From contig NZ_JAEINH010000002.1 in the NCBI RefSeq assembly GCF_016342785.1, positions 158,019 through 222,018 on the forward strand: 64,000 bases of DNA. Direction: 5' to 3'. This stretch comes from Sanguibacter suaedae (GTDB taxonomy: Bacteria; Actinomycetota; Actinomycetes; Actinomycetales; Cellulomonadaceae). Below, one piece after another: positions 7,878-16,477 of this stretch; position 1 is the first letter of the stretch, and each line of letters begins with the position of its first letter. Under the pieces are notes generated by a model that worked only from the letters and a program-made list of their open reading frames with translations, had not been told where the DNA came from and made no database searches. A program made the translations under genes and the position numbers.

Positions 7878-9086
7878 GTGACCGACGAGACGACCGCGCG
7901 CACCGCACCGCGACACGACCCCCTCACCGAGCCGACGTTCGCCGACCTCACGACGCTGCGCGTCGGCGGGGAGATCGACACCTACGTGGAGACCACCACC
8001 GAGGCCGAGCTCGTCGACGTTCTGCGCGCAGCGGACGACGCGGGCGATCCCGTGCTCGTCCTCGGCGGAGGGTCCAACCTCCTCGTCGCCGACGAGGGCT
8101 TCGGCGGTGTCGTGGTCCGCGACCTGCGTCGCGGCGTGGAGGTCTCGAGCGACGACGCCTGCGGGGGTGCGAACATCACCGTCCCGGCCGGGCACGTCAT
8201 GGACGACCTCGTGGCGGAGGCCGTCGACAACGGGTGGGTCGGCATCGAGGCCCTCTCCGGCATCCCCGGGACGGTCGGCGCGGCACCCGTGCAGAACATC
8301 GGCGCGTACGGGCAGGAGATCTCCGGCACCGTCGCCACGGTGCGCGCCTGGGACCGTGGGGAGTCGCGGATCCGCACCCTGTCGCTCGTGGACCTCGCCT
8401 TCGGGTACCGGACGTCCATGCTCAAGCGCACCACCCAGCTCGTCGCGGACGACGGGCCGGGCCACACCGACGACCCGCGGGCGCCCTGGTACCCGACGCC
8501 CCGGTACGTCGTGCTCGAGGTGAGCCTGCAGATGCGCCTCGGGAGCCTCTCCGTCCCCGTCGCCTACCCGGAGCTCGCCCGTCGGCTCGGCGTCGAGGTC
8601 GGGGCGCGCGCGGACACGGCCGACGTCCGTGCGGCCGTCCTCGAGCTGCGCGGCGGGAAGGGGATGCTCCTCGACGACCCCGACCGTCCCGACCACGACC
8701 GGTGGAGCGCAGGGTCCTTCTTCACCAACCCCGTCGTGCCCGCGGACCTCGCCGGCGCACTGCCGGAGGGCGCCCCCCGGTTCCCCGTGCGCACCGCCTC
8801 ACCCGTCACCACCACGGGGCCCAGCCTCGGCACGGTCGACGAAGGCCTCGTGAAGACGTCCGCGGCGTGGCTCATCGAGCACGCCGGGTTCACCAAGGGG
8901 TACGGGGTGGACGGCCCCGACAGCCCGGCGACGCTCTCGACCAAGCACACCCTCGCCCTGACGAACCGTGGCTCGGCGACGTCGAGCGACGTCGTGCGGC
9001 TCGCCAGGCAGGTCCGCGACGGGGTCCTGCAGGAGTTCGGGATCGAGCTGGTCCCCGAACCCGTGCTCGTCGGCACCGCTCTCTGA
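7878..9086 (+). CDS. murB: UDP-N-acetylmuramate dehydrogenase (type I)
   Basis: MurB reduces UDP-GlcNAc-enolpyruvate with NADPH and FAD to UDP-MurNAc, the second committed step of peptidoglycan precursor synthesis in the cytoplasm. The 402-residue protein has the FAD-binding segment LGGGSNLLVADEGFGG, the nucleotide-binding SGIPGTVGAAPVQNIGAYGQ, the type I loop FGYRTSMLK and the catalytic serine region GSFFTNPVV; the final glutamate lies near LVPEPVLVG. It is longer than E. coli MurB (342), as usual in Actinobacteria. The GTG start follows the MFS pair by nine bases, so it may share their transcript, though murB is essential and should have its own promoter. Confidence 0.96.
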   Translation: MTDETTARTAPRHDPLTEPTFADLTTLRVGGEIDTYVETTTEAELVDVLRAADDAGDPVLVLGGGSNLLVADEGFGGVVVRDLRRGVEVSSDDACGGANITVPAGHVMDDLVAEAVDNGWVGIEALSGIPGTVGAAPVQNIGAYGQEISGTVATVRAWDRGESRIRTLSLVDLAFGYRTSMLKRTTQLVADDGPGHTDDPRAPWYPTPRYVVLEVSLQMRLGSLSVPVAYPELARRLGVEVGARADTADVRAAVLELRGGKGMLLDDPDRPDHDRWSAGSFFTNPVVPADLAGALPEGAPRFPVRTASPVTTTGPSLGTVDEGLVKTSAAWLIEHAGFTKGYGVDGPDSPATLSTKHTLALTNRGSATSSDVVRLARQVRDGVLQEFGIELVPEPVLVGTAL

Positions 9087-9229
9087 GAGTTCTCTCATCG
9101 TCGGCTCCTCGAGCCTTCATGAACGGGCGGCACGCTGTGGGCGCAGCACGCCCGACGCGGGCCCGGCGTTGTGCGCGACGTGCCCCGTGGCCCCGCCACC
9201 GGGCTGCGCTGCGGTGGTCGTGACCGGCC

Positions 9230-9269
9230 GCGACCGGGACCGTGGGGGAGAAGTCACGGTCCCGGTCGC
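9230..9269. terminator. Bidirectional terminator between murB and the response regulator
   Basis: Two perfect 15-nt arms (GCGACCGGGACCGTG and complement) with a 10-nt loop lie between the convergent genes. The stop codon of the minus-strand regulator sits at the edge of the right arm. Stable G/C hairpin without U-tract. Confidence 0.65.
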
Positions 9270-9955
9270 GCCGGTGACGACGCGTCGCCCGTGACGAGCC
9301 GGTATCCCATGCCGCGCACCGTCATGAAGCGGTGCGCCCCGAGCTTGTTGCGCAGGTAGCGCACGTACACGTCCACGACGTTCGAGCCGGGATCGAAGTC
9401 GTAGCCCCACACCATGGACAGCAGCTGCTCCCTGCTGAGCACCTGCTCCGGGTTGCGCAGGAAGGCCTCCGCGAGCCCGAACTCCCGCGCCGAGAGCTCG
9501 ACCTCCCGTCCTTCGTCGACGTGGGCCCGACGTGTGCGCAGGTCGAGGGAGAGGCCGCCGTGCGTGAGGACGGTCGGCTCGGCGGACGTGTCGGGCTCGG
9601 AGCGCAGGCGTAGGCGGATCCGGGCGAGGAGCTCCTCGAAGCGGAACGGCTTCGCCATGTAGTCGTCGGCGCCGCCCTCGAGGCCCGCGACGGTGTCGGC
9701 GACGGAGCTGCGGGCCGTGAGGATGATCACGGGGAGCGAGCTGCCGCCCTGGCGCAGGCGCCGGAGGACGGTGAAGCCGTCCTCGTCGGGGAGCCCCAGG
9801 TCGAGGACGAGGAGGTCGAACGTGCCGCTCGCGGCTCCGTCGAGAGCCTCACGACCGGTGCCGACGACGGACGGGACGTGCCCGGCGGCGCGGAGCCCCT
9901 TGCTGACGAACTCGCCGATCCGTCCTTCGTCCTCAGCGATCAGGATCCTGCTCAT
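9254..9955 (-). CDS. OmpR/PhoB-type response regulator
   Basis: A 233-residue two-domain regulator. The receiver domain has the acidic pair ED at residues 8-9, the phospho-acceptor Asp52 (LLVLDLGLPDEDG), the conserved Thr in ILTARS and Lys in MAKPF. The C-terminal winged-helix domain ends FMTVRGMGYRLV, diagnostic for the OmpR subfamily. It follows the histidine kinase gene with a 23-base overlap, so the two are a cognate pair. The start ATG is chosen because longer reading adds only a low-complexity Arg/Pro leader. Target genes are unknown; a direct repeat upstream of the operon is a candidate binding site. Confidence 0.95.
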   Translation of the reverse strand: MSRILIAEDEGRIGEFVSKGLRAAGHVPSVVGTGREALDGAASGTFDLLVLDLGLPDEDGFTVLRRLRQGGSSLPVIILTARSSVADTVAGLEGGADDYMAKPFRFEELLARIRLRLRSEPDTSAEPTVLTHGGLSLDLRTRRAHVDEGREVELSAREFGLAEAFLRNPEQVLSREQLLSMVWGYDFDPGSNVVDVYVRYLRNKLGAHRFMTVRGMGYRLVTGDASSPARPGP

Positions 9956-11390
9956 CGGTACCTCTCGTCCGTTCGGTGCCGACGGGCTGCGGTGCCCGCA
10001 CGGTGATGGTGAAGGTGGACCCCTTGCCCTCCGTCGACCGCACGGAGGCGGCGCCCCCGTGGGCGGAGGCGATCGCGGCGACGATGGCGAGCCCGAGACC
10101 GGCCCCGCCCGTGCGACCCGCACCGGGCGCCGCCGTGCCCCGTGAGAACCGGTCGAAGATCCGTCCGACCTCGTCCTGCGGGACCCCGACTCCCTCGTCG
10201 CGCACCCAGAACCGTGCGGTGTCCCCGTCGAGGGACGACCCCAGCCCGATCCGCGACCCCTCGGACGAGTGGCGCACCGCGTTGGACGCGAGCTGGAGCC
10301 ACGCCTGGGTGATGCGCTGCGGGTCGACGTCGAGGACGGCCTCGGCGCGCGCCTCGACGACCCAGCGTCGCGCCCCGAGGGCGCGGGCCTTGTCGAGGAC
10401 GTCGTCGGTGAGGCGCCCCAGGTGGGTGCTCTCCCGTCGGACGAAGTCGGGTCGGTCGGCCGTGGCGAGCGTCATGAGGTCGTGGACCAGCCGGTCCATG
10501 CGGGCGATCTCGTCGAAGGCGATCTCCCGGGTGCTCACGACGTCCTCCGGGTCGCCCGGGTCCATGACCTCCAGGTGCCCGGCGACGATGGTCAGCGGGG
10601 TGCGGAGCTCGTGGCTCACGTCGTCGAGGAGGCGACGCTGGGACACGAAGGAGGCCTCGAGGCGTTCCACCATGTCGTTGAACGTCCGTGTCAGGTCGGA
10701 GAGGTCGTCGTTGCCCCGCACGGGGATCCGCGCGGTGAGGTCAGACTCGGACACGGTGCGTGCCGTGTCGCGCAGGCGCCGGATGGGTGCGAGGAAGCGG
10801 CCGGCGACGAGCCACCCGGCGATGCCGATGAGCACGAGGGACACGGCGGCCACGGCCGCGTACGTCCGGAAGGTGTCGCCCAGGGCGTCGAGCTCGGCAC
10901 TGCGGTCGAACGCCAGGACGAGGGCACCCGAGTCGTCGGGCCCGAGGACCACCGGGACCGCGACGTAGCGGTACTCGGCCTTCGAGGTCCTCGCGGTGCG
11001 GATCATCACCGACGGGTCGGCCTGGACCGCGTCGATCTGCCGGACGAGCTCGGGGTCGTCCTCGAGACGGACCCGCACGGCGCTCGGCGCGTACCAGCGG
11101 ACCGCACCCTGCGCGTAGCCGAGCATGCCCTCGGTGCGGGCGGGGATGCTGCGCTGGATGGCGACGTGGACGAGCGCCGCGGCGCTGGCGAAGGGCTCGC
11201 CGCTCTCCGGGTCGCGCCCGGCGGCGGCGAGGTCCCGGAAGGAGGTCACCGAGCGGGACAACGAGTCGTCGATGCGTGTGTCGACCTTGCGACGCTCGAG
11301 GGCGTAGGCGGTGATCCCTGCGATGAGGAGGCCGAGGGCGCACAGGACGAGCATGGCGGCGAGCACGCGTGCCCTGACGGTGCTCCTCAC
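9933..11390 (-). CDS. Membrane sensor histidine kinase
   Basis: A 485-residue kinase: transmembrane helix 1 at about residues 9-31, an extracytoplasmic sensor of roughly 140 residues with no recognisable fold, transmembrane helix 2 at 175-198, a HAMP linker, then HisKA with the phospho-accepting His260 in DVSHELRTPL. The ATPase domain has the N box (QLASNAVRHS), G1 (DEGVGVP) and G2 (GAGLGLAIV). The GTG start overlaps the stop of the upstream proline-rich protein gene (GTGA), and its 3' end overlaps the regulator start, so all three genes form one minus-strand operon. The signal sensed is unknown. Confidence 0.94.
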   Translation of the reverse strand: MRSTVRARVLAAMLVLCALGLLIAGITAYALERRKVDTRIDDSLSRSVTSFRDLAAAGRDPESGEPFASAAALVHVAIQRSIPARTEGMLGYAQGAVRWYAPSAVRVRLEDDPELVRQIDAVQADPSVMIRTARTSKAEYRYVAVPVVLGPDDSGALVLAFDRSAELDALGDTFRTYAAVAAVSLVLIGIAGWLVAGRFLAPIRRLRDTARTVSESDLTARIPVRGNDDLSDLTRTFNDMVERLEASFVSQRRLLDDVSHELRTPLTIVAGHLEVMDPGDPEDVVSTREIAFDEIARMDRLVHDLMTLATADRPDFVRRESTHLGRLTDDVLDKARALGARRWVVEARAEAVLDVDPQRITQAWLQLASNAVRHSSEGSRIGLGSSLDGDTARFWVRDEGVGVPQDEVGRIFDRFSRGTAAPGAGRTGGAGLGLAIVAAIASAHGGAASVRSTEGKGSTFTITVRAPQPVGTERTRGTDEQDPDR

Positions 11391-12115
11391 CGGGTGCTTC
11401 CGCCGGTGGTGTCGGTGTCGTCCTCGGACGGGCGGTCGTGGAGGTCCTCGACCGTCTCGGCGCCCTCCGTGTCCGGCTCGTCGGCGGTCCCGCCCGGTCC
11501 CTCGGGGGCGTCGTCCGGTTCGAGGGACGGGATCCACCGGCTGAACCACAGGGTGGGAGGTGGCTCGGTGGGGAGGGCCGCCGGGCGCGGTGGGGCGTCG
11601 GGCAGACCGTGGTCCGGTGCGGCCACCATGGTGGGCCGCAGGGGCACCGGAGGGTCGGTGGGTGTCGACGCCGGGGGCTGGGGCGTCGGGGTGCTCGTCG
11701 GCGGTGGCCCGGTGGGCGGGGCCGGGTCGCGGCCGGTGGTGCCGTCGACCGGGGGTGGCACCCTCGGTGGTGCCGCGGGTCGTGCGTGGACGGGCGGACC
11801 GGGGTCGGGCGCCGGACCGGGCGGGTTCCCGGCCGGGGGACGCGTCGAGGGTGTCGGGGTCGGTCGGGCTGCGGGTGGTCCCGGCGAGACCGTGCGGGGG
11901 CGGTCGACGGTCGGTCCCGGGCCGCCGGGGGTGCTCGGGCCGGTGCTGGGCCGGGCGGAGGCGGTCGGGTCCGGCGGCGGAGGGTCCAGCGAGACCGCGG
12001 CCCCGAGGTCGACCGGTCCCCGGTCGTGGGTCACCAGCTCCCAGGAGCCGGCCGCGGCGATCCACACGACGAGGACGGCGCAGGAGGCGCCGAGCACGCG
12101 GCGGGCTGTCGTCAT
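11387..12115 (-). CDS. Proline-rich membrane-anchored protein of the two-component operon
   Basis: A 242-residue protein I do not recognise. The N-terminus (RRVLGASCAVLVVWIAAAG) is one uncleaved-looking membrane helix or a signal peptide, followed by about 130 residues of Pro/Thr/Gly/Ala-rich low complexity, typical of extended wall-spanning linkers. A short aromatic segment, TLWFSRWIPSLEP, follows, then an acidic tail rich in Asp/Glu/Thr. It is the first gene of the operon and is translationally coupled to the kinase, so it may be an accessory sensor or a wall-tension or ligand probe for it; that is inference. There is no Shine-Dalgarno before the ATG, which may be nearly leaderless. Low-complexity composition makes the exact reading less certain. 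Confidence 0.6.
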   Translation of the reverse strand: MTTARRVLGASCAVLVVWIAAAGSWELVTHDRGPVDLGAAVSLDPPPPDPTASARPSTGPSTPGGPGPTVDRPRTVSPGPPAARPTPTPSTRPPAGNPPGPAPDPGPPVHARPAAPPRVPPPVDGTTGRDPAPPTGPPPTSTPTPQPPASTPTDPPVPLRPTMVAAPDHGLPDAPPRPAALPTEPPPTLWFSRWIPSLEPDDAPEGPGGTADEPDTEGAETVEDLHDRPSEDDTDTTGGSTR

Positions 12116-12132
12116 CCGACAAGTATCCGACA
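12114..12132 (-). promoter_or_regulatory. Direct repeat at the start of the two-component operon
   Basis: TGTCGGAT occurs twice with an 11-base period (read on the minus strand), the second copy running into the ATG of the first gene. Direct repeats with 10-11 bp spacing are what dimers of OmpR-type regulators bind, so this may be the autoregulatory site. Small, so chance cannot be excluded. Confidence 0.4.
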
Positions 12133-12249
12133 GATCACCCGGACGATCCCGACAGAACGGTGGAGAGAGGCCGGACGTGACACGCCGGACGTGCGGGGAG
12201 CGACCTGGAGGGGGGAGACAAACCCGTCCCGCCCAGCCACACTTGACCC

Positions 12250-13677
12250 GTGACGACCCTCCGCGACGACGTCCGCGACCAGTCCTCCGTCCGTCCGGGC
12301 CGCCGAGCGGTGGCCGCCTGGGCCGCATGGGACTGGGGATCGGCGGCGTTCAACGCCGTGGTCACCACCTTCGTGTTCACCCGGTGGATCACCAGCAGCG
12401 ACTTCGTGGACCCGGACGTCGTCCGGGCGGCCGAGGCCGGGGGCGACGGGTCCGCGGCGCAGGCCGTCCTCGACGGCGTCCTCGCCGACCACTCCGCATG
12501 GCTCGGCTGGGGGATCGCCGCCGCGGGTCTCCTCATCGCCCTCCTCGCCCCGGTCCTCGGGTCGCGTTCGGACGACACGGGCCGGCGCCGCCTGTGGCTC
12601 GGCATCAACACCGCCGTCGTGGTGGTCCTCACCGCCGCGATGTTCCTCGTCACCCCCGACCCCGCCGCGCTCGAGCAGAACCTCGTCCTCGGGATCGTCC
12701 TGCTGTCCCTCGGCAACATCTTCTTCGAGCTCGCCTCCGTGGGCTACAACGCGATGATCTCCCAGGTCTCCACCCCGGCGACGCTGGGCAAGGTGAGCGG
12801 GATCGGCTGGGGCGCCGGCTACCTCGGCGGGATCGTCCTCCTGCTCGTGCTCTTCGTGGGGTTCATCGACCCCGACGTGGGGTGGTTCGGGGTCACCGGC
12901 GAGAACGGTCTCGACGTGCGGGTGAGCGTGCTGCTCTCCGCGGTGTGGTTCGCGGTCTTCGCCGTCCCCGTGCTGCGGGCCGTCCCCGAGGTCCCCGCGA
13001 GCCGCGAGCGGGCGCGCCGCAGCATCGTCGAGTCCTACCGGGCGCTCGCGCGCGACGTCGCCGTGCTGTGGCGCACCGACCGCCGCACCGTCCGGTTCCT
13101 CCTCGCGAGCGCCGTGTTCCGCGACGGCCTCGCCGGGGTCTTCACGTTCGGCGGGATCATCGCGTCGGTGACGTTCGGCTTCTCCGCGAGCGGCGTCATC
13201 GTCTTCGCGATCGTGGCGAACGTCGTCGCCGGGCTCGCCACCGTCGTCACCGGGTACGTCGAGGACCGGGTGGGCGGCAAGCCCGTCATCGTCGCCTCCC
13301 TCTGCGGGATGATCGCGGCGGCGGTCGTCGTCCTCGTCCTCCACGACGGCGGACCGACGGTCTTCTGGGTCTTCGGGCTCGCCCTGTGCGTGTTCGTGGG
13401 GCCGGCCCAGTCCGCGAGCCGCGCCCTGCTCGCCCGGCTGACGCCCCCGGGGCGGGAGGGCGAGATGTTCGGCCTGTACGCCACGACCGGTCGGGCCGCG
13501 AGCTTCCTCGCACCGGGCGCCTTCTCCCTGAGCATCGCAGTGCTGGGGGAGCAGCACTGGGGGATCCTCGGGCTCGTCGTGGTCCTCGCCCTCGGGCTCG
13601 TGCTCCTCCTGCCGGTCCGGGTCGGGGACGTCCACCCCCGCGCCGACCGTCGACCGCCCGCGGACCTCCTGCCCTGA
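12250..13677 (+). CDS. UMF1 (Atg22-like) MFS transporter
   Basis: A 475-residue major-facilitator protein of the UMF1 type, recognisable from the N-terminal AAWDWGSAAFNAVVTTFVF signature in helix 1 and the GKVSGIGWGAGYLGG segment in helix 5. Membrane helices alternate with two acidic insertions. Members of the family include yeast Atg22, which releases amino acids from the vacuole; bacterial substrates are unestablished. The gene starts with GTG, 134 bases from the divergent two-component operon, so the two probably have separate promoters in that space. Confidence 0.88.
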   Translation: MTTLRDDVRDQSSVRPGRRAVAAWAAWDWGSAAFNAVVTTFVFTRWITSSDFVDPDVVRAAEAGGDGSAAQAVLDGVLADHSAWLGWGIAAAGLLIALLAPVLGSRSDDTGRRRLWLGINTAVVVVLTAAMFLVTPDPAALEQNLVLGIVLLSLGNIFFELASVGYNAMISQVSTPATLGKVSGIGWGAGYLGGIVLLLVLFVGFIDPDVGWFGVTGENGLDVRVSVLLSAVWFAVFAVPVLRAVPEVPASRERARRSIVESYRALARDVAVLWRTDRRTVRFLLASAVFRDGLAGVFTFGGIIASVTFGFSASGVIVFAIVANVVAGLATVVTGYVEDRVGGKPVIVASLCGMIAAAVVVLVLHDGGPTVFWVFGLALCVFVGPAQSASRALLARLTPPGREGEMFGLYATTGRAASFLAPGAFSLSIAVLGEQHWGILGLVVVLALGLVLLLPVRVGDVHPRADRRPPADLLP

Positions 13678-13757
13678 CGAGCCCGCCGCAGCGCCTCCCG
13701 GCACCCCTCGAGCGGCCCGGCCCTCCACGCCGCGGCCCTTCTGCCAGACTCGATGGC

Positions 13758-14750
13758 ATGAGTGCCACCCCCTGGTTCCCCGACGTCCTCGGCGACCCGT
13801 GGGTGGCCCGGACCCTCGAGCTCCGTCCCGACGAGCGCGGACCGGTCGTCGCGACCCTCGTCACGCGGCGACGCGGGGACGACGCAGCACCCGTCCCACC
13901 GGTCCCCGCCGGACGCACGGCCGTGCTCTACGTCCACGGCTTCGCCGACTACTTCTTCCAGGCCCACCTCGCCCAGGAGTGGGCGGACCACGGCGTCGAC
14001 CTCTACGCGATCGACCTGCGCGCGTACGGGCGCTCGCTGCGGGACCACCAGACGCCCAACTACTGCGACGACCTCCGCGAGTACGGGGAGGACCTCGCGG
14101 CGGCGACGGCGGTCCTGCGCGACGAGCTCGGGTACTCGCGCCTCCTGCTCATGGGGCACTCGACCGGTGGCCTGCTCGTGTCCTTGTGGGCGCACAGCGC
14201 GACGGGCCGCGCGACGGTCGACGGCCTGGTCCTCAACAGCCCGTGGTTCGACCTCAACCGCCCCTGGTTCGACCGCGTCGTGAGCACCGCGGTGCTCGAC
14301 GTCGTCGGCCGGCGCGCCAGGTACGTCGTCCTGCAGTCCGGGCCGTCGGAGTACTCGCGGACGCTGCACCGGGAGGGGGGAGGCGAGTGGGAGTACGACC
14401 TCGCCCTCAAACCTCCCGAGGGTTTCGGGGTGCTCGCCGGGTGGTTGCGGGCCATCCGTGCGGGGCACGCCCGGCTGGCCGCCGGGCTCGACCTCGACTG
14501 CCCGGTCCTCGTGTGCTGCTCGACGCGCAGCGGAGTCAACCGGCCCGACAACCCGGACCTGGGGCGGGTCGACGCCGTCCTCGACGTCCGGCACATCGTG
14601 GCCCGCGCGCCCGCCCTGGGGCGGGACGTCACGGTCGTCCAGGTGGAGGACGGCATCCATGACCTCGCGCTGTCCGCCGAGCCCGCACGCTCCGCGTACT
14701 TCCGGGCCGTGTCCGACTGGGTGGGTGAACGGTTCGGGCTCACGCGCTGA
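13758..14750 (+). CDS. Alpha/beta hydrolase, lysophospholipase-like
   Basis: A 330-residue serine hydrolase. The oxyanion region is YVHGFADYFFQAHLAQ, the nucleophile elbow GHSTGG, and a candidate catalytic His is in EDGIHDLAL near the C-terminus. The HGFADYFFQ stretch and the large cap region resemble lysophospholipases and monoacylglycerol lipases of the Hydrolase_4 group. No signal peptide, so likely cytoplasmic. It lies 80 bases downstream of the UMF1 transporter and could be co-transcribed with it. Confidence 0.85.
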   Translation: MSATPWFPDVLGDPWVARTLELRPDERGPVVATLVTRRRGDDAAPVPPVPAGRTAVLYVHGFADYFFQAHLAQEWADHGVDLYAIDLRAYGRSLRDHQTPNYCDDLREYGEDLAAATAVLRDELGYSRLLLMGHSTGGLLVSLWAHSATGRATVDGLVLNSPWFDLNRPWFDRVVSTAVLDVVGRRARYVVLQSGPSEYSRTLHREGGGEWEYDLALKPPEGFGVLAGWLRAIRAGHARLAAGLDLDCPVLVCCSTRSGVNRPDNPDLGRVDAVLDVRHIVARAPALGRDVTVVQVEDGIHDLALSAEPARSAYFRAVSDWVGERFGLTR

Positions 14751-14773
14751 CCGCCCGCACGGCGGACGGTCAG
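14747..14773. terminator. Inverted repeat covering two convergent stop codons
   Basis: Arms CTGACCGCCCGC and GCGGACGGTCAG form a 12-bp stem with one mismatch and a 3-base loop. The stops of both the hydrolase and the opposite GntR gene fall inside it, so it can serve as terminator for both. Confidence 0.55.
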
Positions 14774-15135
14774 GCCTGCAGCGCGGTCCGGACGGCGTCG
14801 ACGAGCTCCTCCTCCGGCAGGCCGGTGTCCCGCACCTGGTCGGCGAAGGCTCGTGCGGCCTGCTCCAGGCGCGCGCGGGCGGTGACGGCAGTCCCGGCGA
14901 CCACGGTGCCCGCGCGCCCCCGGGTCTCGACGACGCCCGCGGCCTCGAGCTCCCGGTACGCGCGTGCCACGGTGCCCGCCGCCACGCCGAGCGCAGAGGC
15001 GAGCGCCCGGATGGGTGGCAGGCGGTCGCCCACCCGCAGCTCCTGCGACGCGACGAGGTCGACGACCCGGGTGCGGACCTGCTCGTACGGCGGCACGTCG
15101 GAGGCGGGGTCGACGGTGATCTGGGTGGGGTCCAC
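14770..15135 (-). CDS. GntR-family regulator, YtrA type
   Basis: A 121-residue regulator. The winged helix-turn-helix is at residues 10-80 (PPYEQVRTRVVDLVASQEL, then LPPIRALASALGVAAGTVAR), followed by only about 40 helical residues with no ligand-binding domain. This short form is the YtrA subfamily, which usually regulates a neighbouring ABC transporter; none is adjacent on this strand. The divergent gene is an alpha/beta hydrolase 118 bases away, which is the most plausible target besides the gene itself. Confidence 0.9.
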   Translation of the reverse strand: MDPTQITVDPASDVPPYEQVRTRVVDLVASQELRVGDRLPPIRALASALGVAAGTVARAYRELEAAGVVETRGRAGTVVAGTAVTARARLEQAARAFADQVRDTGLPEEELVDAVRTALQA

Positions 15136-15253
15136 CCGGCAAGCCTAGGTCCGGTGGTGTGCCGAGCGGCACACGTCCCGGGATGGGGAGGAGTCCCCAC
15201 CTCGGCAGGTCCTGGTACGGGTGTCCCGGGCACGGGTCGTAGGGTCGACGACC

Positions 15254-16276
15254 ATGAGCACGAACCGCACGCACCCACACCCGTCCGGACCGGCCCGCCC
15301 TGCCGCTCCGGCCCCGTCCGAGGTCTCCGAGGCCCTCGCTGCCACCGACCCGGCCGCCGCGCTCGTCGCCCCGGCCGAGACCGTGAGCACCGACGGCCCG
15401 GTCGACCCCGGTGTCCTCGTGCGTGCCGGAGAGGCGTTCGGACCCGTCCCGCTCCCCGCGGGCGTGGACCCGGTGACGGTGCGGACCCTGGCCGGTGAGC
15501 TCACCGCCCTGCACGCCGCACCGGTCGGCGCGCCCCGAGGCACGGTGCTCCTCGTGCCCGGCTTCACCGGGTCCAAGGAGGACTTCGCGCCCCTCGTCCC
15601 GCTCCTCGCCGCGTCCGGGTGGGACACGTGGGCGTACAGCCAGCGCGGCCAGGCGGACTCGGTCGCCCCGGAGGGGGTCGACGCGTACCGGCTCGAGGAC
15701 TTCGCTGGCGACGTCCTCCAGGTCGCGGCCGTGGTGGGCGCGGGGGAACCCGTGCACCTCGTCGGCCACAGCTTCGGTGGTCTCGTGGCGCGCGCGGCGG
15801 CCCTGGCACGCCCCGACGCCTTCCTCGACGTCGTCCTCCTGTGCTCGGGACCGCGCGGGTGGGGGAGCGGCCGCGAGCAGATGCTCGCCCTCCTCGACGA
15901 CCAGGGGTCGCTGGGGGTGTGGGCGCGGGACTTCCCGGACCACGTGGACACCGACCCCGCAGAGCTCGAGCCGTACGTCGCGTACCGCAGGCTCCGTGCC
16001 GAGAGGACGTCGACGGACTCCCTGAGGGGCATCGTCCACGTCCTGTGGGACGCCGACGACCGGACGGAGGACCTCCGGGCGACCGGTCTGCGGACCCTCG
16101 TCGCACACGGTGAGACCGACACCGCCTGGCCGCAGGAGTGGCAGGCGCAGATGGCCGAGGTCCTCGGTGGTGGCTACGAGATCATCGCCGGGGCAGGGCA
16201 CTGCCCCGCCGAGGAGCAGCCTGCCGCGACGGCTGAGGTCCTCGACCGGTTCTGGGGCGCTCCGCGACCGCGCTGA
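15254..16276 (+). CDS. Alpha/beta hydrolase
   Basis: A 340-residue hydrolase with an N-terminal Pro/Ala-rich tail of about 60 residues before the core. The core has LLVPGFTGSKEDF (oxyanion loop), the nucleophile elbow GHSFGG, the acidic residue in AHGETDTAWP and the catalytic His in AGHCPAEEQ, a complete triad. I prefer the ATG over an upstream in-frame GTG, whose leader resembles intergenic sequence. Substrate unknown; carboxylesterase or haloperoxidase-like by overall pattern. It is divergent from the GntR gene and likely under its control. Confidence 0.85.
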   Translation: MSTNRTHPHPSGPARPAAPAPSEVSEALAATDPAAALVAPAETVSTDGPVDPGVLVRAGEAFGPVPLPAGVDPVTVRTLAGELTALHAAPVGAPRGTVLLVPGFTGSKEDFAPLVPLLAASGWDTWAYSQRGQADSVAPEGVDAYRLEDFAGDVLQVAAVVGAGEPVHLVGHSFGGLVARAAALARPDAFLDVVLLCSGPRGWGSGREQMLALLDDQGSLGVWARDFPDHVDTDPAELEPYVAYRRLRAERTSTDSLRGIVHVLWDADDRTEDLRATGLRTLVAHGETDTAWPQEWQAQMAEVLGGGYEIIAGAGHCPAEEQPAATAEVLDRFWGAPRPR

Positions 16277-16477
16277 GCACGCGCGCGAAGGGCCGCGGGG
16301 GACGGGACGGGAGGGGACACCCGAACCGTGAGGATCCCGTAACGGGTGAGCAACGTCACACGTCCTTCGGGGAAACACACCGCTGACAGTGTTCGGGGCA
16401 CCGCGGGCCTGGAGGCCCGTCGGGCACACCGGTCGCACCGTCCCCAGGAGGGACGACGCCCAACGTCGGAGGTTCCC

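Noticed and set aside
10269-14750. A very long plus-strand frame of 1493 codons
   Set aside because: The true gene in it is only the last 330 codons (hydrolase). The rest opposes the kinase and proline-rich genes and is a shadow of codon bias.
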